Origin: Cohnella kolymensis
GTDB lineage: Bacteria; Bacillota; Bacilli; Paenibacillales; Paenibacillaceae
NCBI RefSeq assembly: GCF_000829465.1
Contig: NZ_JXAL01000016.1
Coordinates: 124,001-188,000, forward strand
DNA length: 64,000 nt
Direction of reading: 5' to 3'
The position numbers were made by a program, and so were the translations under genes. Shown here one piece after another: positions 7,942 through 14,892 of the stretch. Each line of letters begins with the position of its first letter. The first letter of the stretch is position 1. The notes under the pieces are model-generated. The model was given only the letters and a program-made list of their open reading frames with translations. It ran no database searches and was not told the origin of the DNA.

Positions 7942-8227
7942 CGCCATGAAGCGACTCGGCCTCTTTAATAAGGGTTTCATAAACACCTTCAGGGAGCGTG
8001 TAGGCGACGCTCTCTTTTGTTTCCTCACCTGTTAGCAACCAATTGTTTGATACGCCGTAAAGGTCAGCGAGCCGCTTTAACGTCTCGGTGTCTGGATCTC
8101 GGTAATTTCGTTCGTATCCCGATATAGCTCCATTTGATACCTCTAATTTCTTGGCCACTTGTATCTGCGTTAAACGCGCATTCTCCCTCGCGTGTTTCAA
8201 CCGTTCTCCTAAAGTCTTATTTCTCAA
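7856..8227 (-). CDS. phage repressor (CI-like, XRE family)
   Basis: The product has an N-terminal XRE helix-turn-helix (LTQIQVAKKLEVSNGAISGYER) followed by LADLYGVSNNWLLTG, then about 50 residues of helical oligomerisation region. No Ser-Lys self-cleavage peptidase domain is visible, so RecA-triggered self-cleavage is unlikely and induction would need another route. TTG 8227 is preferred as start because TAAGGAGG ends about 10 bases upstream; an in-frame GTG at 8236 abuts that site. Its upstream region carries operator-like palindromes, consistent with autoregulation. Confidence 0.88.
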   Translation of the reverse strand: MRNKTLGERLKHARENARLTQIQVAKKLEVSNGAISGYERNYRDPDTETLKRLADLYGVSNNWLLTGEETKESVAYTLPEGVYETLIKEAESLHGVNLHDDPVVLQAVRNIIDSIAQTKKQSQ

Positions 8228-8277
8228 CCTCTTCACACCTCCTTACCCACTAAGTACAAAGTATATAATAGCAGTAT

Positions 8278-8313
8278 TAAGCGCAACGAGTAATTGATTA
8301 AGCGAAAAGCATA
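8278..8313. promoter_or_regulatory. two degenerate repressor operators upstream of the repressor gene
   Basis: TAAGCGCAACGAGTA (8278-8292) and TAAGCGAAAAGCATA (8299-8313) are imperfect versions of the 15-bp palindrome TAAGCGTWACGCTTA found three more times to the right. They lie where the repressor promoter should be; TATACT on the minus strand just downstream is a possible -10. Confidence 0.5.
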
Positions 8314-8343
8314 AAAAAAGTTTAAAATAATCCATTTTATGGG

Positions 8344-8372
8344 TTGCATAAGCGTAACGCTTAGTGTATATT
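8344..8372 (+). promoter_or_regulatory. early rightward promoter with operator inside the spacer
   Basis: TTGCAT (8344-8349) and TATATT (8367-8372) are separated by 17 bases. The palindrome TAAGCGTAACGCTTA (8349-8363) fills the spacer, so a bound repressor would block polymerase directly. It drives the Cro-like gene and the early operon. Confidence 0.78.
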
Positions 8373-8384
8373 CTATTTAGGAAC

Positions 8385-8399
8385 TAAGCGTTACGCTTA
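8385..8399. promoter_or_regulatory. repressor operator, perfect 15-bp palindrome
   Basis: TAAGCGTTACGCTTA, with 7-base perfect arms around one central base, lies just after the expected transcription start of the early promoter and before the Cro-like ribosome-binding site. Confidence 0.7.
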
Positions 8400-8414
8400 A
8401 TAGGAGGTGAAAAG

Positions 8415-8606
8415 ATGAATCCGGTAATCGAGCGCATTGAGCAGAAACGAATCGAGAAAGGCATCACCAAAACGCATGTCGCAAAGCACTGTGAGCGCTC
8501 TGTATCTTGGTACAAAGATATTTCTAAAGGCCGCCGTAGAGTGTACCTAGAAGACGTGTTTTTGATCGCAGAAGCCATTGGAGAAACACCAAAGAAATTT
8601 TTTTGA
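8415..8606 (+). CDS. Cro-like XRE regulator
   Basis: The 63-residue protein is a single helix-turn-helix domain (KGITKTHVAKHCERSVSWYKDISKG) ending ETPKKFF. ATG 8415 follows AGGAGGTG. It is divergent from the repressor across the operator cluster and is the first gene of the early operon, the standard position of cro. Confidence 0.85.
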   Translation: MNPVIERIEQKRIEKGITKTHVAKHCERSVSWYKDISKGRRRVYLEDVFLIAEAIGETPKKFF

Positions 8607-8614
8607 CCATCAAC

Positions 8615-8629
8615 TAAGCGTATCGCTTA
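8615..8629. promoter_or_regulatory. fifth operator-like site downstream of cro-like gene
   Basis: TAAGCGTATCGCTTA has the same arms as the sites at 8349 and 8385 with one inner mismatch. It lies between the Cro-like gene and the next ORF and could act as a roadblock or a second control point. Confidence 0.55.
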
Positions 8630-8657
8630 ATATGTGCGACAACGGAGGTGCTTATGC

Positions 8658-8795
8658 GTGAACAACCATCCACATAACCCTGGACTTAGCGAAGAAGCAT
8701 GGAAAAGACTACACCGGCTGCTTGCCAAGTTTGAAATCAAGTATGGAGTGACTTTCACGAATGCCAATTCAGAGCCACAAAAGAAGGTTGGGTAG
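8658..8795 (+). CDS. 45-aa phage protein, unknown function
   Basis: GTG 8658 has CGGAGGTG 7 bases upstream; an earlier ATG at 8654 in another frame stops after seven codons. The product is a short helical peptide (LSEEAWKRLHRLLAKFEIKYG). It lies between the Cro-like gene and the HNH gene in the early operon. No family recognised. Confidence 0.55.
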   Translation: MNNHPHNPGLSEEAWKRLHRLLAKFEIKYGVTFTNANSEPQKKVG

Positions 8796-8798
8796 TGC

Positions 8799-9305
8799 AT
8801 GAAAAATCATTATGAGATTCGCGGTGAGGTCACATCGATCTTCCTTAAACGCAGAAATGGAACGGATTTAGAAATGCTCATTGACACTGAGGACTTAGGA
8901 AAGTTAGAAGCGCTGGGTAGCAAAATCTCAGCACAAGAACGTTACGCAACCTGCTTTGTGGACGGAAAAATGAACTACCTACACAGGCTGATTACCAACG
9001 CACCTCAAGTTTCACTGGTCGATCACATCAACGGAAACAAGTTCGATAATCGCAAAAGCAATTTGCGGATTGTGACCTCACACGAAAACCTTCAAAACAG
9101 AAAAGGTGCTAATCGAACCTCAAAGAGTGGTATTCGCGGTGTTTCTCTCGACCCGAAAACAAGAAAGTTTAGGGCTCGTGTTACTAATCAAGGAAAACAC
9201 ATTTACCTTGGTTCTTTCTATGAAATACGCGATGCGGAACTTGCTGTAACGGAATATCGCAGAACTCACTTGCCATCCAGTGAAATGGATCGAGTGTCCG
9301 TATGA
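8799..9305 (+). CDS. HNH endonuclease with AP2 domain (homing type)
   Basis: The 168-residue protein has an HNH core (LHRLITNAP, VDHINGNKFDNRKSNLRIVTSHENLQNRKG) followed by an AP2 DNA-binding domain (SGIRGVSLDPKTRKFRARVTNQGKHIYLGSF). This order is typical of free-standing homing endonucleases of phages. It sits near the start of the early operon, and the short ORF overlapping its 3' end may be a remnant of the gene it invaded. Confidence 0.92.
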   Translation: MKNHYEIRGEVTSIFLKRRNGTDLEMLIDTEDLGKLEALGSKISAQERYATCFVDGKMNYLHRLITNAPQVSLVDHINGNKFDNRKSNLRIVTSHENLQNRKGANRTSKSGIRGVSLDPKTRKFRARVTNQGKHIYLGSFYEIRDAELAVTEYRRTHLPSSEMDRVSV

Positions 9306-9381
9306 GTTGCTCGAAAAAGCGTGCCAGCAAATGAAAGCAAAAGAAGAGGAAAGGGCAAAGGAGGCAAAAAAGTGCAGTTAG
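9280..9381 (+). CDS. 33-aa fragment-like ORF after the HNH gene
   Basis: From GTG 9280, overlapping the HNH 3' end in another frame, a protein-like sequence reads WIECPYELLEKACQQMKAK and ends in a charged helix. No ribosome-binding site precedes the GTG, so this is probably the tail of a gene whose beginning was displaced by the HNH insertion. Confidence 0.3.
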   Translation: MKWIECPYELLEKACQQMKAKEEERAKEAKKCS

Positions 9382-9493
9382 AATTCGGAAATTACCTTCG
9401 CAACCTGAGAATTGAAAAGCTGTGACAATCAAAAAACTGGCAAGGACGCTAGATACTGAATACGAGGAGATGATGAAGATTGCAGGCTACTGA
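9372..9493 (+). pseudogene. frameshifted small HTH-like protein
   Basis: AAAGGAGG precedes GTG 9372, which codes for FGNYLRNLRIEKL and stops at 9423. The next frame continues VTIKKLARTLDTEYEEMMKIAGY to 9493. Joined, this is a typical start of an XRE regulator (FGxYLRxLRxEKxxTIxxLA). One base is missing at about 9418-9422. It may be a sequencing indel or real decay. Confidence 0.45.
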
Positions 9494-10421
9494 AGAAGTC
9501 GAAGCACAAACGTTATACCAACTTCTTAAATCAATACGAGGAAATGATTCCTTACGTGAAGCAGCAAAGAAAACTGGACTAAGCCACGCATTCATCAAAG
9601 CCCTCGAAAGTGGAGTTGATCCACGCTCGAATACGCCAATAAATCCTTCACCTGACACACTAAGGGCTTACGCAAAAGGTTACGGAGTTTCCTACGGGGA
9701 GTTGATGGGAAAAGCGGGATATGTGGCGATTCACCCTGAGAAAGGTCACGTCAAGTTAATCAAACAGTTGCGCCAAGAATTGGTGGATCTCCGCGAAGAG
9801 TTAAATGCAAAGGAATGTGAGTTGGAAGGTGTCACTGAGCGAAGCATCAAACGAAAATTCGAGATTGAACGGTTAAAAAACGAACGGGAAGGTTGGATGC
9901 GAGCAAATAGAACATCGTCAGCCATACAACGACTAACAGAAGAAAACGAACAGTTACAACAAGAGTTGGAACGCACTAAAGGCCAGTTATTTGCAAAGGA
10001 TCACAGCGAGCGAAAGTATAGGGACGCAATAAACGAATTAGCTGCTGATCATGCACCACTTATTGCTGAGTTAGACACAAAGACAAAAGCACTAGAAGAA
10101 GCGAAAGAACACTTGCAAATGTCAATGGGGTGGAGTGAACAAATCACATTGGCTTATGAAGTCATTGCTAACGCACTTAACCATTACAAGGAGGAGACGA
10201 AAAGTGAGTCCGATTGTAGGTTCCTTGACGATTGTGCTTGTGCGAAATGCGGAACGACAGTGAGGTGGTTTTGCGACAAATGCAAACGAGATGTTGCAGA
10301 CGGAGAGAGCGAGTTATGGCACGAAGAAGGCCGATGCACCGAAGCGCGTAGCGCCATCGGAACGACCGAATCAGCGCGAGCCGAAAAAGGAGGAATTTCA
10401 CATCAAAGAGATCACTCTTGA
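9480..10421 (+). CDS. XRE HTH - coiled coil - zinc-cluster protein
   Basis: The start at TTG 9480 gives an HTH region (LREAAKKTGLSHAFIKALESG, then LRAYAKGYGVSYGELMGKAGY). A long coiled coil (about residues 95-215) follows, then a Cys-rich segment (CACAKCGTTVRWFCDKCKRD) that could bind zinc. The last 25 residues overlap the repeat element at 10,344-10,385 and look appended. Probably a phage DNA-binding regulator; no exact family recognised. The only start signal is a modest GAGGAG. Confidence 0.75.
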   Translation: MQATEEVEAQTLYQLLKSIRGNDSLREAAKKTGLSHAFIKALESGVDPRSNTPINPSPDTLRAYAKGYGVSYGELMGKAGYVAIHPEKGHVKLIKQLRQELVDLREELNAKECELEGVTERSIKRKFEIERLKNEREGWMRANRTSSAIQRLTEENEQLQQELERTKGQLFAKDHSERKYRDAINELAADHAPLIAELDTKTKALEEAKEHLQMSMGWSEQITLAYEVIANALNHYKEETKSESDCRFLDDCACAKCGTTVRWFCDKCKRDVADGESELWHEEGRCTEARSAIGTTESARAEKGGISHQRDHS

Positions 10422-10578
10422 GTATGTCAAAGAACTTGAAGATGAACTCACCCATTACGAAGAACATGCAGAAATATTAACTAAAGTTTTGGACCTTGCA
10501 ATGAAACGGGTTGAGGAACTTCAAAAAAAAGCTGGACCATCTCAAAAAGTTTCTAGTTGTGAAAGAGTGACGAACTGA
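10291..10578 (+). CDS. small coiled-coil phage protein, start uncertain
   Basis: The frame is open from ATG 10291, which has no ribosome-binding site. The protein-like part starts at about 10,402 (IKEITLEYVKELEDELTHYEE, then a helix ending ELQKKAG). A strong AAAGGAGG (10386-10393) lies 8 bases before an ATC codon at 10402, exactly where a start is expected, so either ATC is used or an ATG was lost. Residues encoded upstream of it fall in the dispersed repeat and the preceding gene. Confidence 0.55.
   Translation: MLQTERASYGTKKADAPKRVAPSERPNQREPKKEEFHIKEITLEYVKELEDELTHYEEHAEILTKVLDLAMKRVEELQKKAGPSQKVSSCERVTN
10344..10385 (-). repeat. dispersed prophage element, copy a
   Basis: On the minus strand the core reads TTCGGTCGTTCCGATGGC, preceded by CGGCTCGCGCTGA and followed by a GCGC-TAC-GCGC hairpin. 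On the plus strand it lies directly before the ribosome-binding site at 10386 and forms the end of the upstream coding frame. Confidence 0.75.
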
Positions 10579-10630
10579 TCCTTCAGATCCACCGGGACAT
10601 TGAAAAGAACAAACCAAAGGAGGAAGCCGG

Positions 10631-10750
10631 ATGAAAGCAGCCTACGACATCATGCTCACGTTGAACCGCGCATTAACTCGCAAACAGTTCAAAGAGGAGT
10701 ACCGGCGCATTCGGTGGCTCGCCAGCAAATATAAGGAGTCTTCTAAATGA
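10631..10750 (+). CDS. 39-aa basic phage protein
   Basis: ATG 10631 follows AAGGAGGAAGCC with correct spacing. The product is basic and helical (TLNRALTRKQFKEEYRRIRW). Its stop overlaps the next start (ATGA), indicating coupled translation. Function unknown. Confidence 0.6.
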   Translation: MKAAYDIMLTLNRALTRKQFKEEYRRIRWLASKYKESSK

Positions 10751-11070
10751 GTGCAGGCGAACGGCAAGAACCGCTATGGAAGTATGAAGATTACAACGAC
10801 TGGTCACGGATGATGGCAAAAAACTACACCAGGTCAGAACTTGAAGCGATGCTGTATGGCACAAAAAGCGAGTTAACCAAAGCCACTAAAACCCATTTAA
10901 ACGCGATTAGAGGAACCACGTCTATGCACAGCAATTCGCAGAGAAGAGCACAGGCGCGAAATAGTGTGGTCGGTTCTTACGAGAAGAGATACGCAATCGA
11001 AAACGCCCTAGAGATTTATCGGTTCTATCCAGAGCGTACCAAAGAAGGACTAAAGGAGGAATCACAATGA
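10747..11070 (+). CDS. phage protein of unknown function
   Basis: The start overlaps the preceding stop (ATGA), with GGAG a few bases upstream. The 107-residue product is hydrophilic, with a central basic stretch (NSQRRAQARNSVVGSYEKRY) and a helical C-terminus. No recognisable family. Part of the chain of small, tightly packed early genes. Confidence 0.65.
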   Translation: MSAGERQEPLWKYEDYNDWSRMMAKNYTRSELEAMLYGTKSELTKATKTHLNAIRGTTSMHSNSQRRAQARNSVVGSYEKRYAIENALEIYRFYPERTKEGLKEESQ

Positions 11071-11210
11071 TCAGCGGAGATAAAGGAACCTCATTCTTTG
11101 ACATCGACATGACCACGGAAGCGTGGAATGAACTTTCACAAGGAGAGCAGCAGGAAATCTTAGCAAACTTTGGTCTAGAGGGATGCAATGTATGGGGAGT
11201 GACGGAATGA
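11067..11210 (+). CDS. 47-aa phage protein
   Basis: ATG 11067 follows AAAGGAGGAATCAC and overlaps the previous stop. The acidic product contains AWNELSQGEQQEILANFG and ends CNVWGVTE. Its stop overlaps the next start (ATGA). Function unknown. Confidence 0.6.
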   Translation: MISGDKGTSFFDIDMTTEAWNELSQGEQQEILANFGLEGCNVWGVTE

Positions 11211-11374
11211 GTCCCGGTCAATCTGCATTAGCTGTACTGGTGTTCTTGGTTGTGATGGTGGTTACGGTGTTGTTTTACAAGACTACGCATTCGGCTACCA
11301 CTTCGTTAAGCCGTTCGGTCGAATCGATGGCCTTTCGGCAAGGTCAACCCCAAAGGAGGAATAAAAGATGTTGA
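11207..11374 (+). CDS. small single-pass membrane protein
   Basis: The start overlaps the preceding stop. Residues about 6-24 (ALAVLVFLVVMVVTVLFY) form one transmembrane segment. The C-terminal half is translated from the dispersed element at 11,291-11,340 and is basic (RQGQPQRRNKRC). Function unknown. Confidence 0.55.
   Translation: MSPGQSALAVLVFLVVMVVTVLFYKTTHSATTSLSRSVESMAFRQGQPQRRNKRC
11291..11340 (+). repeat. dispersed prophage element, copy b
   Basis: It reads CGGCTACCACTTCGTTAAG then the core TTCGGTCGAATCGATGGC and a GCC-TTTC-GGC hairpin. CGGCT can also pair with AGCCG just before the core. It ends about 12 bases before the AAAGGAGG of the gene at 11,368. Confidence 0.85.
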
Positions 11375-11574
11375 GTACTAACGAGAAACACAAAAAACGG
11401 AAAGAGGAGATTCAGTACATCTACGAACTGTTGCAAGCTTGTTTGGAGGAGGAAGGCTACGTTATACCTTTTCAAAAATATGCAGACGGAAATTACAAAG
11501 CTTTCAATTTACCTTTGCGAAACAGCATTTACACTAACGGCGAGAAATTGTTCATCAAGATCCAATGGGATTGA
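11368..11574 (+). CDS. phage protein of unknown function
   Basis: ATG 11368 follows AAAGGAGGAATAAAAG. The 68-residue product begins with a charged helix (EKHKKRKEEIQYIYELLQA) and ends in a beta-rich segment (NGEKLFIKIQWD). No family recognised. A hairpin (AGCCAT/ATGGCT) follows in the 93-bp gap but lacks a T-run. Confidence 0.65.
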   Translation: MLSTNEKHKKRKEEIQYIYELLQACLEEEGYVIPFQKYADGNYKAFNLPLRNSIYTNGEKLFIKIQWD

Positions 11575-11667
11575 TCGCACAATAAAAAGAAGCCATCAGC
11601 AAATGGCTCCCTTAAGAAAAAATATTCGGTTAAAGCATACCACAAATTCAAATTAGGAGGAACAAAA

Positions 11668-11967
11668 ATGAGCGCTTATCAATTACTCAAACAGTTTCAA
11701 GACGAGGTAGAAAGCATGACAGGACTTCGCCCGGATATATCAGTTAGCTTTCACTCAAGAAGGAACGGACTAAGCCAAGAGGATTCCGCAATACTCCGTA
11801 ACGCCATGGTTGAAGATTCCTTTAACCAGTTATCACCTTCTGACATGCCGCTAGAGGACGAAAAAACGCACTGGACAGCGTTTCTTGCGCAAGACAACGA
11901 GCGGGACATTTGCTTCTGTGTCCATGGGCCGCACGTAGCCAAGGAGGATGCACAATGTGGGGCGTAA
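11668..11967 (+). CDS. phage protein of unknown function
   Basis: ATG 11668 follows TTAGGAGGAAC. The 99-residue product is acidic, with a helical start (YQLLKQFQDEVESMTG) and an ending HGPHVAKEDAQCGA. The 3' end overlaps the next gene by 13 bases. No family recognised. Confidence 0.62.
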   Translation: MSAYQLLKQFQDEVESMTGLRPDISVSFHSRRNGLSQEDSAILRNAMVEDSFNQLSPSDMPLEDEKTHWTAFLAQDNERDICFCVHGPHVAKEDAQCGA

Positions 11968-12122
11968 GTTTCGACCGGTTTGCAGTTGGTCGCCCCGATT
12001 ATCAGGAAATGCCGCTTATCTGCGATACCTGCGGATGTGAATTGCGCGGAGATGTCTTAGACGATGCGTGTGACGATTGTGCAGTTTCGTTTGGTTGGCT
12101 AGAGAGGGAGGAAGAGGTATGA
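11955..12122 (+). CDS. small zinc-ribbon protein
   Basis: ATG 11955 follows AAGGAGGATGC. The 55-residue product holds two Cys pairs (CDTCGCEL ... CDDC) typical of a zinc ribbon, followed by an acidic tail. Its stop overlaps the next start. Probably a small nucleic-acid or protein-binding factor. Confidence 0.65.
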   Translation: MWGVSFDRFAVGRPDYQEMPLICDTCGCELRGDVLDDACDDCAVSFGWLEREEEV

Positions 12123-12487
12123 GCCCTTACGAGAACCATAAAGCTGAGTACCGCGAGGAAGAGAACCAACGGCGCTACGAACAGCGCTACAGAGGATGGA
12201 TCGACCCGCGAGATCCCGATTATATAGCACCTGAAATTGGAGGAAGAGGCATGAACAACACATTCACTATTCACCTGGACGGCCGGGAAGCGCGGATGAT
12301 CGTTACCGCTTTAATCGAAAAAGCATGGCGGGAAAAAGGATTGTCCCGCGCTGCACATCACATACTCGCAGACCAAATTGACGAAGCCCGGCACGACTTC
12401 CACACCGAGGCAGAGACAGTGTTAACGGAACTATACAGCGTGAAAGATCAGATAGCAGCAACAATTCAACCGGAGGCGATGAAATGA
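12119..12487 (+). CDS. phage protein, possible nested second start at 12251
   Basis: ATG 12119 follows GAGAGGGAGGAAGAGG and overlaps the previous stop. The N-terminal 44 residues are very charged (YREEENQRRYEQRYRG). An internal ATG at 12251 has its own TGGAGGAAGAGG and starts a compact unit (NNTFTIHLDGREARMIVTALIEKA) that could be made separately. No enzymatic motif seen. Confidence 0.65.
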   Translation: MSPYENHKAEYREEENQRRYEQRYRGWIDPRDPDYIAPEIGGRGMNNTFTIHLDGREARMIVTALIEKAWREKGLSRAAHHILADQIDEARHDFHTEAETVLTELYSVKDQIAATIQPEAMK

Positions 12488-13110
12488 GCGACAACTACTT
12501 TTCAAAACTCGCCGCTATCGATGTAGGCGAACACATAGAAAAGAAAGGCAAATTCAGTTATCTAAGTTGGCCTTACGCGGTCAAGACGCTGCGGGAAACA
12601 GACCCTACGGCAACGTGGGAAGTAGTCAGACACGAGGGAATGCCGTATTTAAAAACCGAATGCGGCTACTTTGTCGAAGTGGCGGTTACGTGCCAGGGAG
12701 TCACCTTATCGCAGATTCATCCGGTGCTTGATAACAACAACCGTCCAATCACCCAACCAAACGCATTCCAAATCAACACAAGCATCCAGCGCGGTCTAGT
12801 GAAATCTATTGCGCTTCATGGACTCGGCCTATACATCTACGCAGGGGAAGACCTTCCCGAAAGCGCAGAGGAACCCAAGGAAGCCCAAAAGGAAGAGGTA
12901 AAGCAAGAAGCTCAGAAACCAAGCGCTGCCCTAGCAAAAGTGGTCGGTGAGATCAAAACGGCATGGCTGACAAAAGGCTACAAACTAAACGCGATTGATG
13001 CCCAATGCCAAAAACTCTACGAATGCAAGTTTGCTGATCTTAACATGGAGAAGGCGATTAAATTCCTCGACCTCTGCAAGCAGATGCCCAGAAAGGAGCA
13101 ATCAGCATGA
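12484..13110 (+). CDS. single-strand annealing protein, Sak3/DUF1071-like
   Basis: The 208-residue product begins with the family-typical pattern (FSKLAAIDVGEHIEKKG, FSYLSWPYAVKTLRE, ATWEV) and has RGLVKSIALHGLGLYIYAGEDLP in the middle. A charged linker and a helical C-terminal domain follow. Such proteins anneal single strands in phage recombination. The immediately following exonuclease gene (4-bp overlap) completes a Red-like pair. The start overlaps the previous stop (ATGA). Confidence 0.85.
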   Translation: MSDNYFSKLAAIDVGEHIEKKGKFSYLSWPYAVKTLRETDPTATWEVVRHEGMPYLKTECGYFVEVAVTCQGVTLSQIHPVLDNNNRPITQPNAFQINTSIQRGLVKSIALHGLGLYIYAGEDLPESAEEPKEAQKEEVKQEAQKPSAALAKVVGEIKTAWLTKGYKLNAIDAQCQKLYECKFADLNMEKAIKFLDLCKQMPRKEQSA

Positions 13111-13895
13111 AACTGACCAATGAGAATTATTTCTCTGCTGAAGCTGACCGTTTCTATATGAGCAACAGCCAGTACAAAGGGTTTCTCGCTTGTGAAGCGC
13201 AAGCGCTCGCCAAACTGAACGGCGAATACACGGAGCCGCAGCATGACGCGCTCTTGCTCGGTTCCTACGTACACGCCGCGATAGAAAGCGTCACAGCACA
13301 GATTGATTTCATCGAAAAGCACCCGCAAATGTTTTCATCCCGAGGCGCAACAAAGGGCGAATTGAAAGCCGAATATCGCCACGCAGACAAGATGATTAGC
13401 ACCGTGCTAGAAGATCCCCTTTGCGCTCAGATGCTTGAAGGGGAGAAGGAAGTCATTATCACCGCTGAACTGTTCGGAGTACCGTGGAAAGCCAAAATAG
13501 ACGTTCTCGCAGAGGATCGGATTGTTGACCTCAAAACCGTGAAGTCCATACGCGAAAGATACTGGCACAACGGCGCTTATGTCTCCTTTGTTGAAGCCTA
13601 TGGATACCTCACTCAAATGTCTGTGTATCAACAGTTGGTGCGGCTACATAAAGGGGAGGCGCTAGAACCCTACATTGTGGCTGTCAGTAAGGAAGATGAA
13701 CCCGACAAAGCGGTGATCATGTTCGATGAATCCACGCTTGAACGGGAGTTGAACTTGGTAAGCGTCAACCTTCCCCACATTGTGCGAGTGAAGCAGGGGT
13801 TAGAGGAACCACGGCGCTGCGAGAAATGCCGTTACTGCCGGTCAACAAAAAAAGCGGAGATTGTTCACTTTGCGAGTCTGTTAGAAGGGGCTTGA
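13107..13895 (+). CDS. PD-(D/E)XK phage exonuclease (RecE/RecB-like)
   Basis: The 262-residue protein carries SNSQYKGFLACEAQAL at the start, LLLGSYVHAAIE (motif I helix), the catalytic core VPWKAKIDVLAEDRIVDLKT with Asp and Asp-Leu-Lys, and SVYQQLV. The C-terminal Cys cluster (CEKCRYCRS) is usual for this exonuclease family. It degrades one strand at DNA ends to make substrates for the annealing protein encoded just upstream. Confidence 0.88.
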   Translation: MKLTNENYFSAEADRFYMSNSQYKGFLACEAQALAKLNGEYTEPQHDALLLGSYVHAAIESVTAQIDFIEKHPQMFSSRGATKGELKAEYRHADKMISTVLEDPLCAQMLEGEKEVIITAELFGVPWKAKIDVLAEDRIVDLKTVKSIRERYWHNGAYVSFVEAYGYLTQMSVYQQLVRLHKGEALEPYIVAVSKEDEPDKAVIMFDESTLERELNLVSVNLPHIVRVKQGLEEPRRCEKCRYCRSTKKAEIVHFASLLEGA

Positions 13896-13896
13896 A

Positions 13897-14118
13897 ATGG
13901 AGACCTGGATCACGCACATGGGTGAAAAGTATATCTCATCCCTCGGCTATGAGAGAACAGACCATCTCAAACTTGTAGCCTTGAGACCCCTATCAGCAGG
14001 ATATGTAAAAGTACTCACACAGTACGAGGACGATTCTATAACAGTCATAAAGAAACGCGTACACCCTAAATTAACTAGAGCATTGTTTGCACACAGAGAA
14101 TTTGGCGGATTCATCTGA
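13897..14118 (+). CDS. phage protein of unknown function
   Basis: The 73-residue product starts 2 bases after the exonuclease stop, with GAAGGGG upstream. It is basic, with an alternating pattern suggestive of beta strands (GYVKVLTQYEDDSITVIKKR). Its stop codon is within the hairpin terminator that follows. No family recognised. Confidence 0.6.
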   Translation: METWITHMGEKYISSLGYERTDHLKLVALRPLSAGYVKVLTQYEDDSITVIKKRVHPKLTRALFAHREFGGFI

Positions 14119-14136
14119 GGCTTCGGCCTCTTTTAT
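14117..14136 (+). terminator. compact terminator
   Basis: GAGGC and GCCTC around a TTCG tetraloop, followed by TTTTAT. It separates the recombination genes from ssb. Confidence 0.75.
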
Positions 14137-14171
14137 AGCAAGGACAAGCCCAAAAAATAGGAGGCAATCAA

Positions 14172-14546
14172 ATGAATAAGGTTATCTTATCTGGTCGTTG
14201 GAGCAAGGACATTGAAACGAAGGAAGTTGGTGGAAAGACGCTTGCCAAATCCTCTCTCGCAGTAGATGACGGGTACGGAGACAAGAAGCAGACCTTCTTC
14301 TTTGATGTTGAGATGTGGGGCAAGACAGCGGATGCGGTTGCAAGTTATAGCGGTAAGGGTAAACGGGTTCTCATTGAGGGGCGGTTAAAGGTTGACCAGT
14401 GGGAAAAGGACGGTCAGAGGCGAACAGCGGTGCGAGTGATAGCGGAGCAAGTGGAGTTTCTGGAACCGAAGCAGCAAGGTAACAAAGACCCGTTCGCAGA
14501 TTCAAGCAGGCCGTTGGACATCTCAGATTCTGACCTTCCTTTTTAA
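14172..14546 (+). CDS. ssb: single-stranded DNA-binding protein
   Basis: The 124-residue protein is an OB-fold SSB (MNKVILSGRWSKDIETKEV, FFFDVEMWGKTADAVASY, GKRVLIEGRLKVDQW) with the acidic tip DISDSDLPF that recruits replication partners. ATG 14172 follows AATAGGAGGC. It is placed between the recombination pair and the replication-initiation genes. Confidence 0.95.
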   Translation: MNKVILSGRWSKDIETKEVGGKTLAKSSLAVDDGYGDKKQTFFFDVEMWGKTADAVASYSGKGKRVLIEGRLKVDQWEKDGQRRTAVRVIAEQVEFLEPKQQGNKDPFADSSRPLDISDSDLPF

Positions 14547-14558
14547 GGGGGCTCACAC

Positions 14559-14891
14559 ATGGATCTCGTCGCCCTTAACCAATCCCTTTACAACGTCTGC
14601 CAACGCCTCTCCAAGAGTGCTGACGCGCTTATGCGAATGGCAGATGATGTCGCCCAAACAGATATGGACTATAACATCGCATTAGCATCCAAAATAGACG
14701 AACTAGAGAAATCCGGCGGTAAAGCAACACTCATTGAAAAGCTCGCCAAAGGGGATCCCATTGTCGCGCAATACGGCTTTAAACGCCTCTTAGCTGATAC
14801 CAAGTATGATGCGTCAAAACGTGCATTGATGGCGCTAGAGTCGGAGAAAAGCGGCATACAGACGCTGTTGAAAACGATGCAGGAGGTGTGA
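14559..14891 (+). CDS. phage helical protein of unknown function
   Basis: The 110-residue product is almost entirely helical (LYNVCQRLSKSADALMRMADD, EKLAKGDPIVAQYGFKRLLAD). ATG 14559 follows AAGGGGGC. It lies between ssb and an HNH-like gene. No family recognised. Confidence 0.65.
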   Translation: MDLVALNQSLYNVCQRLSKSADALMRMADDVAQTDMDYNIALASKIDELEKSGGKATLIEKLAKGDPIVAQYGFKRLLADTKYDASKRALMALESEKSGIQTLLKTMQEV

Positions 14892-14892
14892 A

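Noticed and set aside
10556..10634. Protein-like frame ELILQIHRDIEKNKPKEEAG
   Set aside because: No start codon is available after an upstream stop; it might be the end of the preceding gene after an indel, but this cannot be shown.
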